A stretch of 7,912 nucleotides of DNA from JBFWYO01 sp050186335. GTDB taxonomy: Bacteria > Pseudomonadota > Alphaproteobacteria > Bin65. The position numbers and the translations under genes were made by a program. Where the stretch lies: assembly GCA_050186335.1 (NCBI GenBank), contig JBFWYO010000132.1:1-7912 (forward strand). The letters are read 5' to 3'. Of this stretch, positions 1 through 6,164 are shown in pieces. Position 1 is the stretch's first letter, and every line of letters begins with the position of its first letter. Under the pieces are notes generated by a model. The model did not search any database and was not told the DNA's origin. It worked only from the letters and a program-made list of their open reading frames with translations.

Positions 1-23
1 CGAGTGCCGGTTATCGCACGTCA

Positions 24-1322
24 TTACATCAATGACGGCAGCCACAAGGAGAGCCAGGGGAAGGCGACGAGCACTCCGAGTCGAACGACGTCGGCAGCGA
101 TGAACGGCACGACACCCGAGATCGCCGTGCGTAGCGACAGGTTCGGCACCACCGAAGAGATGACGAACAGATTCATCCCGACCGGCGGCGTTATCAATCC
201 GATCTCGACGACACAGACCACCAGAATGCCGAACCAGATCGGATCGAAGCCGAGATTCTTGATGATCGGGAAAAACAGCGGCAGCGTGATCAACAACATA
301 GAGAGACTGTCGAGGAAACAGCCCAGGATCAGATACACCGCGAGGATGATGATCAGCACCGTGTAGCGGTGCAGTTCCGCGCCGACGATCAGATCGTTCA
401 GCATCTTGGGCAAAGTCGAGGTTTCCAGGAAGTATTGGAGGATCGACGTGCCGATGAAAATCATAAAGATCATCGCCGTCGTGCCGGCGGTTTCGCGCAG
501 GCTGTCGATCAGCACGCGCCAGGTCATCTGCCGCGCGAGAATGGTCAGCACGAAGGCGCCGAACGAGCCGACCGCCGCGCCCTCGGTCGGCGAGAACAGG
601 CCGATATACATGCCGCCCATGACGACGATGAACAACGCCAGGACCGGACCGACCCGTTTGAGCGTGACGAGTCGTTGCGCCCAGCCGACGCGCTCGCCGG
701 CCGGGCCCGAGCCGGGCCGATAGCGCGCCACGAGATAGGCGGCGACCATGTAGCAAAGCGTGGCGACGGCGCCCGGGATGAACCCCGCAAGGAACATCTT
801 GCCGATCGATTGCTCGGTCAGCAGCGCATAGATCACCATGATGATGCTGGGCGGAATCAAAATGCCCAGCGTGCCGCCGGCGGCGAGCGCGCCCGCCGAC
901 AGCCGATCGTCGTAGCCATGCCGGCGCATCTCGGGCACCGCCACGCGCGCCATGGTGGCGGCGGTCGCCAGGCTGGAGCCGCAAATGGCGCCGAACAGCG
1001 CGCAGGCGCCGATCGTGGCCAGCGCTAGGCCGCCCCGCCAATGGCCGATCAGCGCATAGATAGCTTGATACAGGGAGCGCGACAGGCCGGCATGGGCGGC
1101 GAATACGCCCATCATGATGAACAGGGGGATGACCGAAAGCCCATATGGGAACACGGTCGAATAGGGCTGCGAGCCGAGCACAAAGGCGGTCGCGTCCCAG
1201 CCGTTGATCAGGGCGCCGCCGACGATGCCGACGATGCCCATGCCGATGGCGATCGGCACGCGCAGCGCAATAAGCAACAGCAGCACGGCCATGCCGAGGG
1301 CGCCGATCAGGGCTGGTGTCAT
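24..1322 (-). CDS. dctM: TRAP transporter large permease (DctM family)
   Basis: This is the large inner-membrane subunit of a TRAP transporter, which moves a substrate captured by the periplasmic binding protein into the cytoplasm, driven by a cation (usually Na+) gradient. The 432-residue product is of normal family length and almost wholly hydrophobic, with about a dozen membrane segments. Family motifs visible include FGAICGSSLATAATM (about 110-124), LGILIPPSIIMVIY (152-165), SPTEGAA (244-250), FLDSLSMLLITLPLFFP (336-352) and GLITPPVGMNLFV (375-387). The ATG at 1322 lies only 4 bp after the dctQ stop and has a GGAG (1336-1333) 10 bases upstream. The frame stays open further upstream, but that stretch is arginine- and cysteine-rich, overlaps dctQ and is not DctM-like. 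It is the last gene of the operon within the window. Family assignment is secure; the substrate cannot be read from this subunit. Confidence 0.95.
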   Translation of the reverse strand: MTPALIGALGMAVLLLLIALRVPIAIGMGIVGIVGGALINGWDATAFVLGSQPYSTVFPYGLSVIPLFIMMGVFAAHAGLSRSLYQAIYALIGHWRGGLALATIGACALFGAICGSSLATAATMARVAVPEMRRHGYDDRLSAGALAAGGTLGILIPPSIIMVIYALLTEQSIGKMFLAGFIPGAVATLCYMVAAYLVARYRPGSGPAGERVGWAQRLVTLKRVGPVLALFIVVMGGMYIGLFSPTEGAAVGSFGAFVLTILARQMTWRVLIDSLRETAGTTAMIFMIFIGTSILQYFLETSTLPKMLNDLIVGAELHRYTVLIIILAVYLILGCFLDSLSMLLITLPLFFPIIKNLGFDPIWFGILVVCVVEIGLITPPVGMNLFVISSVVPNLSLRTAISGVVPFIAADVVRLGVLVAFPWLSLWLPSLM

Positions 1323-1326
1323 GCCG

Positions 1327-1854
1327 CTACAGCTCCGACCGAGCGGGCGGCATCGGCGCAGCGCCGCGGCCGGAAAAAAGTTGCCACGCGGCCTCGAGCG
1401 CCAGGGCAAGGCACGCCAAAGCGGACAACGCGAGTCCGAACAGCAAAGGTATCCAGTACAGGCCGATCGGCAGGCCGAGCGTCTGCGTGGAATCGCCCGC
1501 CGCATGTTCGTGCCAGCCTTGCTGCGCGCCGTACCACGCGAGCAGCACGAGCACGGCAACGCCCATCAGCGTGGCCATCAGGCGGAGCGCGCGCTGAACC
1601 GCCAGTGGCAGGCTCTTAGTGAACAGATCGATGGCGACGTGTTCGTCGGTCAGGAACGCCGCCGGTATGGCGAGCAGCGCCGACCACATGACGAACAACT
1701 GCATCATGTCGACGGTACCGGGAATCGCGGTGTTGGCGATCGGCCGCAGCGCGATATCGGCAATCGTGATCAGCACGCCGACCAGGAGCAGCGCCTGGGC
1801 CGCATTGGCCAGGCGCTGCGCCCAATCGCGAAAGCGGGCAATGAAACTGTCCAT
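1327..1854 (-). CDS. dctQ: TRAP transporter small membrane subunit (DctQ family)
   Basis: This is the small integral membrane subunit of the TRAP transporter, which pairs with DctM in the inner membrane. The 175-residue product has four hydrophobic segments at about 17-37, 49-69, 90-110 and 130-158, as expected for DctQ. A typical family stretch is VDMMQLFVMWSALLAIPAAF followed by DEHVAIDLF, with the conserved HV.ID element at residues 72-76. It sits between dctP (31-bp gap) and dctM (4-bp gap), the classic P-Q-M order. The start is uncertain: the ATG at 1854 was chosen, but an in-frame TTG at 1860 would add two residues, and neither has a convincing Shine-Dalgarno sequence, which suggests translation coupled to dctP. 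The short proline-containing tail is not conserved-looking. Confidence 0.92.
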   Translation of the reverse strand: MDSFIARFRDWAQRLANAAQALLLVGVLITIADIALRPIANTAIPGTVDMMQLFVMWSALLAIPAAFLTDEHVAIDLFTKSLPLAVQRALRLMATLMGVAVLVLLAWYGAQQGWHEHAAGDSTQTLGLPIGLYWIPLLFGLALSALACLALALEAAWQLFSGRGAAPMPPARSEL

Positions 1855-1885
1855 ATCCAAACCGTGGCGCTGGACGAGCCCGCGT

Positions 1886-2914
1886 CTATTTTTCGTACTT
1901 ACCGATCAAACGCCGCATTTCCGCGAATACCGCGCGGACTTCCTTCTGGCCGGCTTTTTCCTGATCGGCCAGATACTTCTCGATCACCGGCGCCAGCTGC
2001 TTGGCCCACTGCTCGCGCGTTTCCTTGGCCACCGGCGCGATCGTGTGACCGCGCTTGAGCGCGGTTTGACGCGCGTCTTCGTCGGTCTCGTTCCAGACCT
2101 TCGACCAGCGTTCGGCCGAAAAATGCGCCGCGGTGACTTCGTCGAAGACTTTTTTGACGTCGGCCGGCAGCGAATCGTATTTGCGCTGGTTCATCACCGT
2201 GTACTGGGAAACCACATAAGTGTCGGCTTCCATGTGATGGTTCAGCACTTCGTGCAGCTTGAACGCACCGATCGGACCCCACGGCATGACCACCGCATCG
2301 ATCGTGCCTTTTTCCGCGTTCTCGTAGATCTGCGTCGGCGGCAGGCCGACCGGCGTGGCGCCGATGAATTCCAGCATCGCGGTGATCGGCGGCGTCGGCG
2401 AACGCACGCGCATGCCCTTCAGGTCGGCGATATCCTTGATCGGCTTGACCCGGGAATGGATCGAGCCGGCGTTGGTCGAGGTCAGCGACAACATGCGCAC
2501 GCCGGGGAAATCGGCGGCCAGGAACTTGTCGTACATCTCGTGCAGCACCTTGGTCGAGGTCAGCGACGAGCGCACGACGAACGGCAGTTCGATCAGGACG
2601 GTGCGCGGATGCCGGTCGCGCGGCACGCCCGGCAGGGCCAGTGCGATGTCGGTGGCGCCGGCGCGCACCTGGTCGAACTGCTTGCCGATATCGCCGAGCG
2701 CGCTGCCCGCGGCGTAAATGGCGAACTTCACCTTGCCGTTGGTCTTCTTGGTGATCTCGTCGGCCCAGGGCTGCAGCACGCGCACCTGGTTAAATTGCGA
2801 CGACGGGTAAATATGCGAGATCTTGAGCTCGATCGTTTCGGCGCGCGCCGCCCCGGCGGCGGCGATCGAAACGGCGAGCACTGCAAGCGCGCCTTTCGCG
2901 GTGGTTCGAAGCAT
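1886..2914 (-). CDS. dctP: TRAP transporter substrate-binding protein (DctP family)
   Basis: This is the periplasmic solute-binding protein of the TRAP system. It captures the substrate and delivers it to DctQM. The 342-residue product begins with a Sec signal peptide: basic residues (R3, K7), a hydrophobic core at about 9-22, and an Ala-Arg-Ala cleavage site after residue 25. The mature part starts ETIELKISH, a typical DctP first strand. The segment DLKGMRVRSP (164-173) contains R169, at the position of the arginine that in the family forms a salt bridge to a substrate carboxylate, so an organic acid is the likely ligand. The GTIDAVVMPWGPIGAF stretch (203-218) is also characteristic. The ATG at 2914 was preferred because AAGGAGG lies 8 bases upstream; the in-frame ATG at 2920 is only 2 bases from it. 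The gene is 56 bp after the CoA ligase. The exact ligand is unknown. Confidence 0.94.
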   Translation of the reverse strand: MLRTTAKGALAVLAVSIAAAGAARAETIELKISHIYPSSQFNQVRVLQPWADEITKKTNGKVKFAIYAAGSALGDIGKQFDQVRAGATDIALALPGVPRDRHPRTVLIELPFVVRSSLTSTKVLHEMYDKFLAADFPGVRMLSLTSTNAGSIHSRVKPIKDIADLKGMRVRSPTPPITAMLEFIGATPVGLPPTQIYENAEKGTIDAVVMPWGPIGAFKLHEVLNHHMEADTYVVSQYTVMNQRKYDSLPADVKKVFDEVTAAHFSAERWSKVWNETDEDARQTALKRGHTIAPVAKETREQWAKQLAPVIEKYLADQEKAGQKEVRAVFAEMRRLIGKYEK

Positions 2915-2922
2915 AAACATAT

Positions 2923-2929
2923 CCTCCTT
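2923..2929 (-). promoter_or_regulatory. Strong ribosome binding site of dctP
   Basis: AAGGAGG on the minus strand is a near-perfect Shine-Dalgarno sequence. It is 8 bases from the ATG at 2914 and only 2 bases from the ATG at 2920, so it decides the dctP start. It is, with that of the first operon gene, the strongest such site in the operon, in keeping with the high level at which binding proteins are usually made relative to the membrane subunits. Confidence 0.75.
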
Positions 2930-2970
2930 GTGGCCTTTGGTATGGTCGAGCCGAGGCGCCGCTTTGGCCG

Positions 2971-4302
2971 TTATGCGGCTTTGGCCTCCGAATAGTCGAG
3001 CAGTTTGGTCTTGTACTCGCTGCGCGGCAGCGAGCCGTTCGGCAACAGAACGATGTCCGGCGAGAAGATCAGCGCCGAGCGAATCGCTTCGGCAATGGCG
3101 ACCGCGAGCTTGGGGTCGGCGGCGACGCCTTCCGCGAGTTCGACTGCGACCTTGAGCGGCGGCTCCTGCTTGACGCCGCGCTTGGCCGGCCGCACGGCAA
3201 TGAAGCCGTTGACCTTGGGCACGAAGCGGTTGACCACTTCGCGCACGGCGGACGGAAACACGTTGACGCCGCGCACGATCAGCATGTCGTCGGTGCGGCC
3301 GATGCAGCGCACGCGGAGCGTGGTGCGGCCGCAGCTGCATTTCGAGGTCCAGACGCGGACATGGTCGCGGCTGCGGAAGCGCAGCAGCGGCGCCGCCTCG
3401 CGCCGGATATGCGAGTAGACCAGCTCGCCCTCGGCACCGTCCGCGAACGGCAATGTGGCGCCGCTCTCGGGCTCGATCAATTCGACATGCACGAAGCCGG
3501 TGCCGCTGAAATGCATGCCGGCCTGGGCTTCGCATTCGCCCCACAGCGAGGCGGCGACGTCGCCGAGGCCCATCGCTTCGTAGATCTTGGCGTCGTACGC
3601 CTGCTCGAGCTTGCGGCGCATGTCGGGTTCGCCGCCGCCCGGCTCGCCGGCGACGAGAATGCGTTTCAGACCGGCGGTACGCACGTCGAAGCCGCGGTCG
3701 CGCGCCCATTCGGCGATATAGGCGGCATACGACGGCGTGCAGGCCAGGGCCTGCGGCTTGATCAGGCGCAGCGCCGTGACCAGCCGTTCGGTATTGCCGG
3801 TGCCGACCGGAATGTGCGTCACACCGATGTTCTGGAACGATTCGAGCGCCAGCCCGGCGACGAACGGCCCGGCATTGTAGGTCGTGATCAGCCCGTCGCC
3901 CGCGCCCAGGCCCGAACGCGTGTAGGAACGCGAGCCGATGGTGACCCAATCGACCACGTCGCGCTGGGTCAGCGGAATGTAGCTCGGCACGCCGGTGGTG
4001 CCGCTGGTCGAGAAAATGCGTGCCACCGAGCGGCGATCGGCGGCCAGCTGCGCGCCCAGCGGCGCGTGCGTCTGCTGACTGTCGCGCAGTTCGTCCTTGG
4101 TGGTGAACGGCAGCTTGCCGATCGCATCCAGTCCGCCGACCGCGTCGGCCGTGGCGAAACCCGCCGACGTCAGCTTGGCGCGATAAAATTCGGACCGCTG
4201 AAACAGATACTTGATCTGCGCTCGGTACGAAACGTCGTCCGCCTTGACCTGGGTGGCCGGATCCGGCGTCGTATCGTCGAACGGATGATTGACCGCGTGC
4301 AT
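2971..4302 (-). CDS. PaaK-like AMP-forming acyl-CoA ligase
   Basis: This adenylate-forming enzyme is related to phenylacetate-CoA ligase and joins a carboxylic acid to CoA via an acyl-AMP, consuming ATP in the cytoplasm. The 443-residue product has the length usual for PaaK. Motifs in order are the phosphate loop STSGTTGVP (98-106), AGEPGG (218-223), GECEAQAGMHF (255-265), the cysteine pair CSCGRT (322-327), IGRTDDMLIVRGVNVFPS (334-351) and the C-terminal PRSEYKTK (426-433), whose K431 is at the usual catalytic lysine position. All core motifs look intact. The ATG at 4302 lies 5 bp after the upstream stop. A GTG at 4311 overlaps that stop as GTGA and would add three residues. Position in an operon with a TRAP importer suggests that it activates the imported acid. 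The substrate cannot be inferred; phenylacetate itself is doubtful because no other phenylacetate pathway genes are nearby. Confidence 0.88.
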   Translation of the reverse strand: MHAVNHPFDDTTPDPATQVKADDVSYRAQIKYLFQRSEFYRAKLTSAGFATADAVGGLDAIGKLPFTTKDELRDSQQTHAPLGAQLAADRRSVARIFSTSGTTGVPSYIPLTQRDVVDWVTIGSRSYTRSGLGAGDGLITTYNAGPFVAGLALESFQNIGVTHIPVGTGNTERLVTALRLIKPQALACTPSYAAYIAEWARDRGFDVRTAGLKRILVAGEPGGGEPDMRRKLEQAYDAKIYEAMGLGDVAASLWGECEAQAGMHFSGTGFVHVELIEPESGATLPFADGAEGELVYSHIRREAAPLLRFRSRDHVRVWTSKCSCGRTTLRVRCIGRTDDMLIVRGVNVFPSAVREVVNRFVPKVNGFIAVRPAKRGVKQEPPLKVAVELAEGVAADPKLAVAIAEAIRSALIFSPDIVLLPNGSLPRSEYKTKLLDYSEAKAA

Positions 4303-4307
4303 TGCCG

Positions 4308-5102
4308 TCACTTCGGTTCGGGGCCGGTGTACTGGATCGCTTCTTCCGCCTTGGCCGCGAGGTAGAAGCCGATCGGCGCTTCGCGCTCCTCGGCCAGATG
4401 GCCGATGATGCCGGCGGTGCGCGCCAAAATCGGAATCCCCTTGATCGCCTCCTCGGGGAAATCGAGATCCAGCAGGACGGCGGCGATCGGCCCGGACACA
4501 TTGAGCACCAGGGGCTTGCCCCAGACCTGGGCCGCCGCCGCGCGGAAGCGGCGCAGCAGATCGATGTGAATGCCCACGATCCCGCGCTGCTCGGCGAGCG
4601 CCAGGACGCGCTCGGTGCGCGGATCGACCGGACGATGCAGCGGATGGCCGAAACCCGGCAGCCTGCCGCCCTTGGCGTGAACGTCGCGCGCGATGTCGAG
4701 CACGATCCGGTCGCGCTCGGTCTCGGGTTTGCCCGCTGCGGCGGCGGCCGCGCGCTTCAACAGGATCGCGCACAACTCGGCGGTGCCAAGAACAACGCTG
4801 CCGCTGCCCAGAATGCCGGCGGCGACGGCGCCTTGCACGGCCTCGGGCGCTGCCGCGAGCGTCATGCGCGCGGTCTGTACGGTCGGCGTCAGCCCGTGCT
4901 CGGCGATCGCGACCAGCAGCGCGTCGAGAAAGAACAATTGGTTCGCGGTCGGCCGCTTGCCGGTCACGTGCAGGAAGAAGAATTCGGTAAAGCTGACCAC
5001 GCCGATCAGATCGTCGGCCAGATTGTGGCCGCGAATCGTGATCGAATTGGCATCGGCGGTACAGATCGCGGTCCGGGCCGGGCCCGGCTTGCCGATCATC
5101 AT
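4308..5102 (-). CDS. Citryl-CoA lyase-like protein (citrate synthase fold)
   Basis: This 264-residue protein resembles the short citrate-synthase-fold proteins annotated as citryl-CoA lyase and the C-terminal domain of ATP-citrate lyase. Such enzymes cleave citryl-CoA to acetyl-CoA and oxaloacetate. Supporting elements are IAEHG (66-70), LPGFGHPLHRPVDPRT (148-163), with H153 at the citrate synthase PGFGH histidine, and ILARTAGIIGHLAEE (225-239). The region equivalent to the catalytic Asp motif (NVD in citrate synthase and ATP-citrate lyase) reads LNVSGPIAA (200-208), so Ser203 replaces that Asp. The N-terminal half also lacks the first-histidine HGG motif of true citrate synthases, as ATP-citrate lyase does. 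ATG 5102 has GGAGGAG (5115-5109) 6 bases upstream; a longer reading from TTG at 5165 would run through the operator and is rejected. It is the first gene of the operon. The fold is confident; the reaction is not, and another acyl-CoA may be used. Confidence 0.82.
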   Translation of the reverse strand: MMIGKPGPARTAICTADANSITIRGHNLADDLIGVVSFTEFFFLHVTGKRPTANQLFFLDALLVAIAEHGLTPTVQTARMTLAAAPEAVQGAVAAGILGSGSVVLGTAELCAILLKRAAAAAAGKPETERDRIVLDIARDVHAKGGRLPGFGHPLHRPVDPRTERVLALAEQRGIVGIHIDLLRRFRAAAAQVWGKPLVLNVSGPIAAVLLDLDFPEEAIKGIPILARTAGIIGHLAEEREAPIGFYLAAKAEEAIQYTGPEPK

Positions 5103-5140
5103 GGTGCGCTCCTCCAAGGAAACGGGGCGTTGATTCGCTC

Positions 5141-5169
5141 TTGATTTTGTCCGCAAAGCGGACAATCAT
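5141..5169 (+). promoter_or_regulatory. Candidate iclR promoter
   Basis: TTGATT (5141-5146) and AATCAT (5164-5169) each match the sigma-70 consensus hexamers at 4 of 6 positions and are separated by exactly 17 bp. Transcription would begin near 5176, leaving a leader of about 25-31 bases before the regulator's start. The perfect inverted repeat at 5147-5165 fills the spacer, so a bound dimer would block polymerase and give autorepression. This is a motif match only. Confidence 0.4.
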
Positions 5170-5184
5170 CCGCGATGCGGACAA
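5147..5184. promoter_or_regulatory. Probable IclR-family operator (inverted plus direct repeats)
   Basis: The divergent spacer holds TTGTCCGC (5147-5154), AAA, then GCGGACAA (5158-5165), a perfect 8-bp inverted repeat. A second copy follows: TCCGC (5169-5173), GAT, GCGGACAA (5177-5184), where the right arm is identical and the left arm keeps five bases. The centres (5156 and 5175) are 19 bp apart, close to two helical turns, so two dimers would sit on the same face. Known relatives PobR and PcaU bind a palindrome plus an extra direct half-site, which this matches. Its place between the regulator and the divergent operon suggests control of both. No convincing -35 element was found for the leftward operon; a weak CAAAAT (5149-5144, minus strand) may be its -10, which would suit an activator-dependent promoter. 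Confidence 0.7.
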
Positions 5185-5206
5185 AGTGTTGCGGGAGCGC
5201 ATGAGC

Positions 5207-6022
5207 ATGTCAAGGCCCGATGACGATCGCGATTACATCCAGGCGCTGGCCCGCGGACTTGCCGTGATCGAGAGTTTCGACGAAGCGCACCCGGCGATGA
5301 GCCTGAGCGACGTCGCGCGCCGCACGAACCTGAGTCGCGGCGCCGTCGGCCGCATCCTGCACACTTTGGAACTGCTGGGCTACGTGCGCGGCGACGACCG
5401 GCTGTTTCAGTTGCAGCCGCGCGCGCTCAAGCTCGGCTATGCCTATTTGTCGTCGCAGCCGCTGTGGCGCTTGGCGCATCCGATGCTGGAGACGGTCGCG
5501 CGCGACGTCGGCGAGGCCTGCTCCCTGTCGATCCTCGACGACGAGGAAATCGTCTATGTGACGTGGGTTGCCGCGACCCGCGTGGTGTACGATTTCGTCG
5601 GCGTCGGCGGCCGGCTGCCGGCGTTCTGCGCCTCGATGGGTCGCGTCCTGCTGGCGGGGCTGCCGGATAAGGCCGTGGACGATTTTCTGGCGCGCGCCAA
5701 GCTGACGCCGCGCACGCCGGCAACGATCACCGACCGCAAGGCCTTGAAACGCATCGTGCTCGAGGCGCGCGAGCGCGGCTACGCCACGCAGGACGAGGAA
5801 GTCGAGATCGGCCAGCGTGCCGTCGCCGTGCCGGTGCGCGACGCCACCGGGGCGACCGTGGCCGCGATCAACGTGACCGTCGCGGCGCACCGCTACAGCG
5901 TCGAGGCCATGGTCGAACGCGCCGTACCGATCCTGCGCCGGGAAGCGGCGCGGCTCGGCGAAGCGCTCTCGCTGGTTCCGACCGGCCGACCGATTCGCCG
6001 TCCGGGCCGCGGGCCGCGCTGA
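5207..6022 (+). CDS. IclR-family transcriptional regulator (PcaR/PcaU/PobR type)
   Basis: This DNA-binding regulator is likely to control the divergent transport and CoA-ligase operon and itself. The 271-residue product opens with DYIQALARGLAVIESF (9-24), the hallmark N-terminus of the PcaR/PcaU/PobR subgroup. A winged helix-turn-helix follows at about 32-62, with MSLSDVARRTNLSRGAVGRI covering the helices. The C-terminal effector-binding domain spans about 85-255 and includes GRLPAFCASMGRVLLA (135-150), where IclR proteins typically have the small-molecule pocket. Family members respond to aromatic or other organic acids and may activate or repress. A GGGAG (5193-5197) is 9 bases from the ATG at 5207 and only 3 from the in-frame ATG at 5201, so 5207 was preferred; two residues are at stake. 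The arginine- and proline-rich last dozen residues look like an unstructured tail. The effector is unknown. Confidence 0.9.
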   Translation: MSRPDDDRDYIQALARGLAVIESFDEAHPAMSLSDVARRTNLSRGAVGRILHTLELLGYVRGDDRLFQLQPRALKLGYAYLSSQPLWRLAHPMLETVARDVGEACSLSILDDEEIVYVTWVAATRVVYDFVGVGGRLPAFCASMGRVLLAGLPDKAVDDFLARAKLTPRTPATITDRKALKRIVLEARERGYATQDEEVEIGQRAVAVPVRDATGATVAAINVTVAAHRYSVEAMVERAVPILRREAARLGEALSLVPTGRPIRRPGRGPR

Positions 6023-6061
6023 CGGGCCGCCCGGGCGGACGCACCGAATTAAAACAGACGA

Positions 6062-6090
6062 TTGAATTGACAAAACGCGCCGCGCATATT
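6062..6090 (+). promoter_or_regulatory. Candidate promoter of the FAH-family gene
   Basis: TTGAAT (6062-6067) and CATATT (6085-6090) are separated by 17 bp and each match the sigma-70 hexamers at 4 of 6 positions. A perfect TTGACA also occurs at 6067-6072, but no suitable -10 lies at the correct distance from it. Predicted transcription start is near 6097, at the edge of the hairpin. Motif-based inference only. Confidence 0.4.
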
Positions 6091-6097
6091 CGGTGTC

Positions 6098-6119
6098 GCG
6101 TCGTCGAACGCGACGACGC
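6098..6119 (+). repeat. Perfect 9-bp inverted repeat in the 5' leader of the FAH-family gene
   Basis: The arms GCGTCGTCG (6098-6106) and CGACGACGC (6111-6119) are perfectly complementary around a 4-base AACG loop. It begins at or just after the predicted transcription start and ends 45 bases before the ATG at 6165. It could be an operator for a dimeric regulator or a stable hairpin at the 5' end of the mRNA. It does not resemble the GCGGACAA operator half-sites next to the IclR gene, and there is no T run, so it is not a typical intrinsic terminator. Confidence 0.65.
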
Positions 6120-6164
6120 CGCGGCACGATACCTGCGCCGCCATCCAGGAGAGGAAACACGGTC

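Larger units (their letters stand above)
6023..6164 (+). other. Intergenic region upstream of the FAH-family gene
   Basis: This 142-bp gap separates the regulator from the FAH-family gene. It contains a short CG-only palindrome (6027-6038) with no following T run, a relatively AT-rich patch around 6047-6070, the candidate promoter, a strong hairpin (6098-6119) and the ribosome binding site. The AT-rich patch and promoter suggest that the FAH gene is not simply read through from the regulator. No small ORF with a credible ribosome binding site was seen. Confidence 0.6.

Noticed and set aside
1619..2995. 458-codon plus-strand open frame opposite dctQ and dctP.
   Set aside because: It is antisense to well-supported genes, rich in Arg, His and Gly, and lacks recognisable domains; a common effect of high GC content.
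3361..4365. 334-codon plus-strand open frame opposite the CoA ligase.
   Set aside because: Antisense to the PaaK motifs and without recognisable domains.
1886..4501. Very long minus-strand open frame that would make dctP an 871-residue protein.
   Set aside because: The part upstream of 2920 is arginine-rich, overlaps the ligase in another frame and has no family features; a signal peptide and strong ribosome binding site mark the true start at 2914.
2971..5208. Long minus-strand frame that would extend the CoA ligase to 745 residues.
   Set aside because: The extension overlaps the lyase-like gene out of frame and is low-complexity and Arg/Asp-rich; the PaaK homology starts at about 4302.
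6027..6038. Perfect CG palindrome just after the IclR stop codon, considered as a terminator.
   Set aside because: It would form only about four base pairs around a loop and is not followed by a T run.
6067..6072. Perfect TTGACA upstream of the FAH-family gene as a -35 element.
   Set aside because: At 16-18 bp downstream there is no acceptable -10; the overlapping TTGAAT has a better-spaced CATATT.
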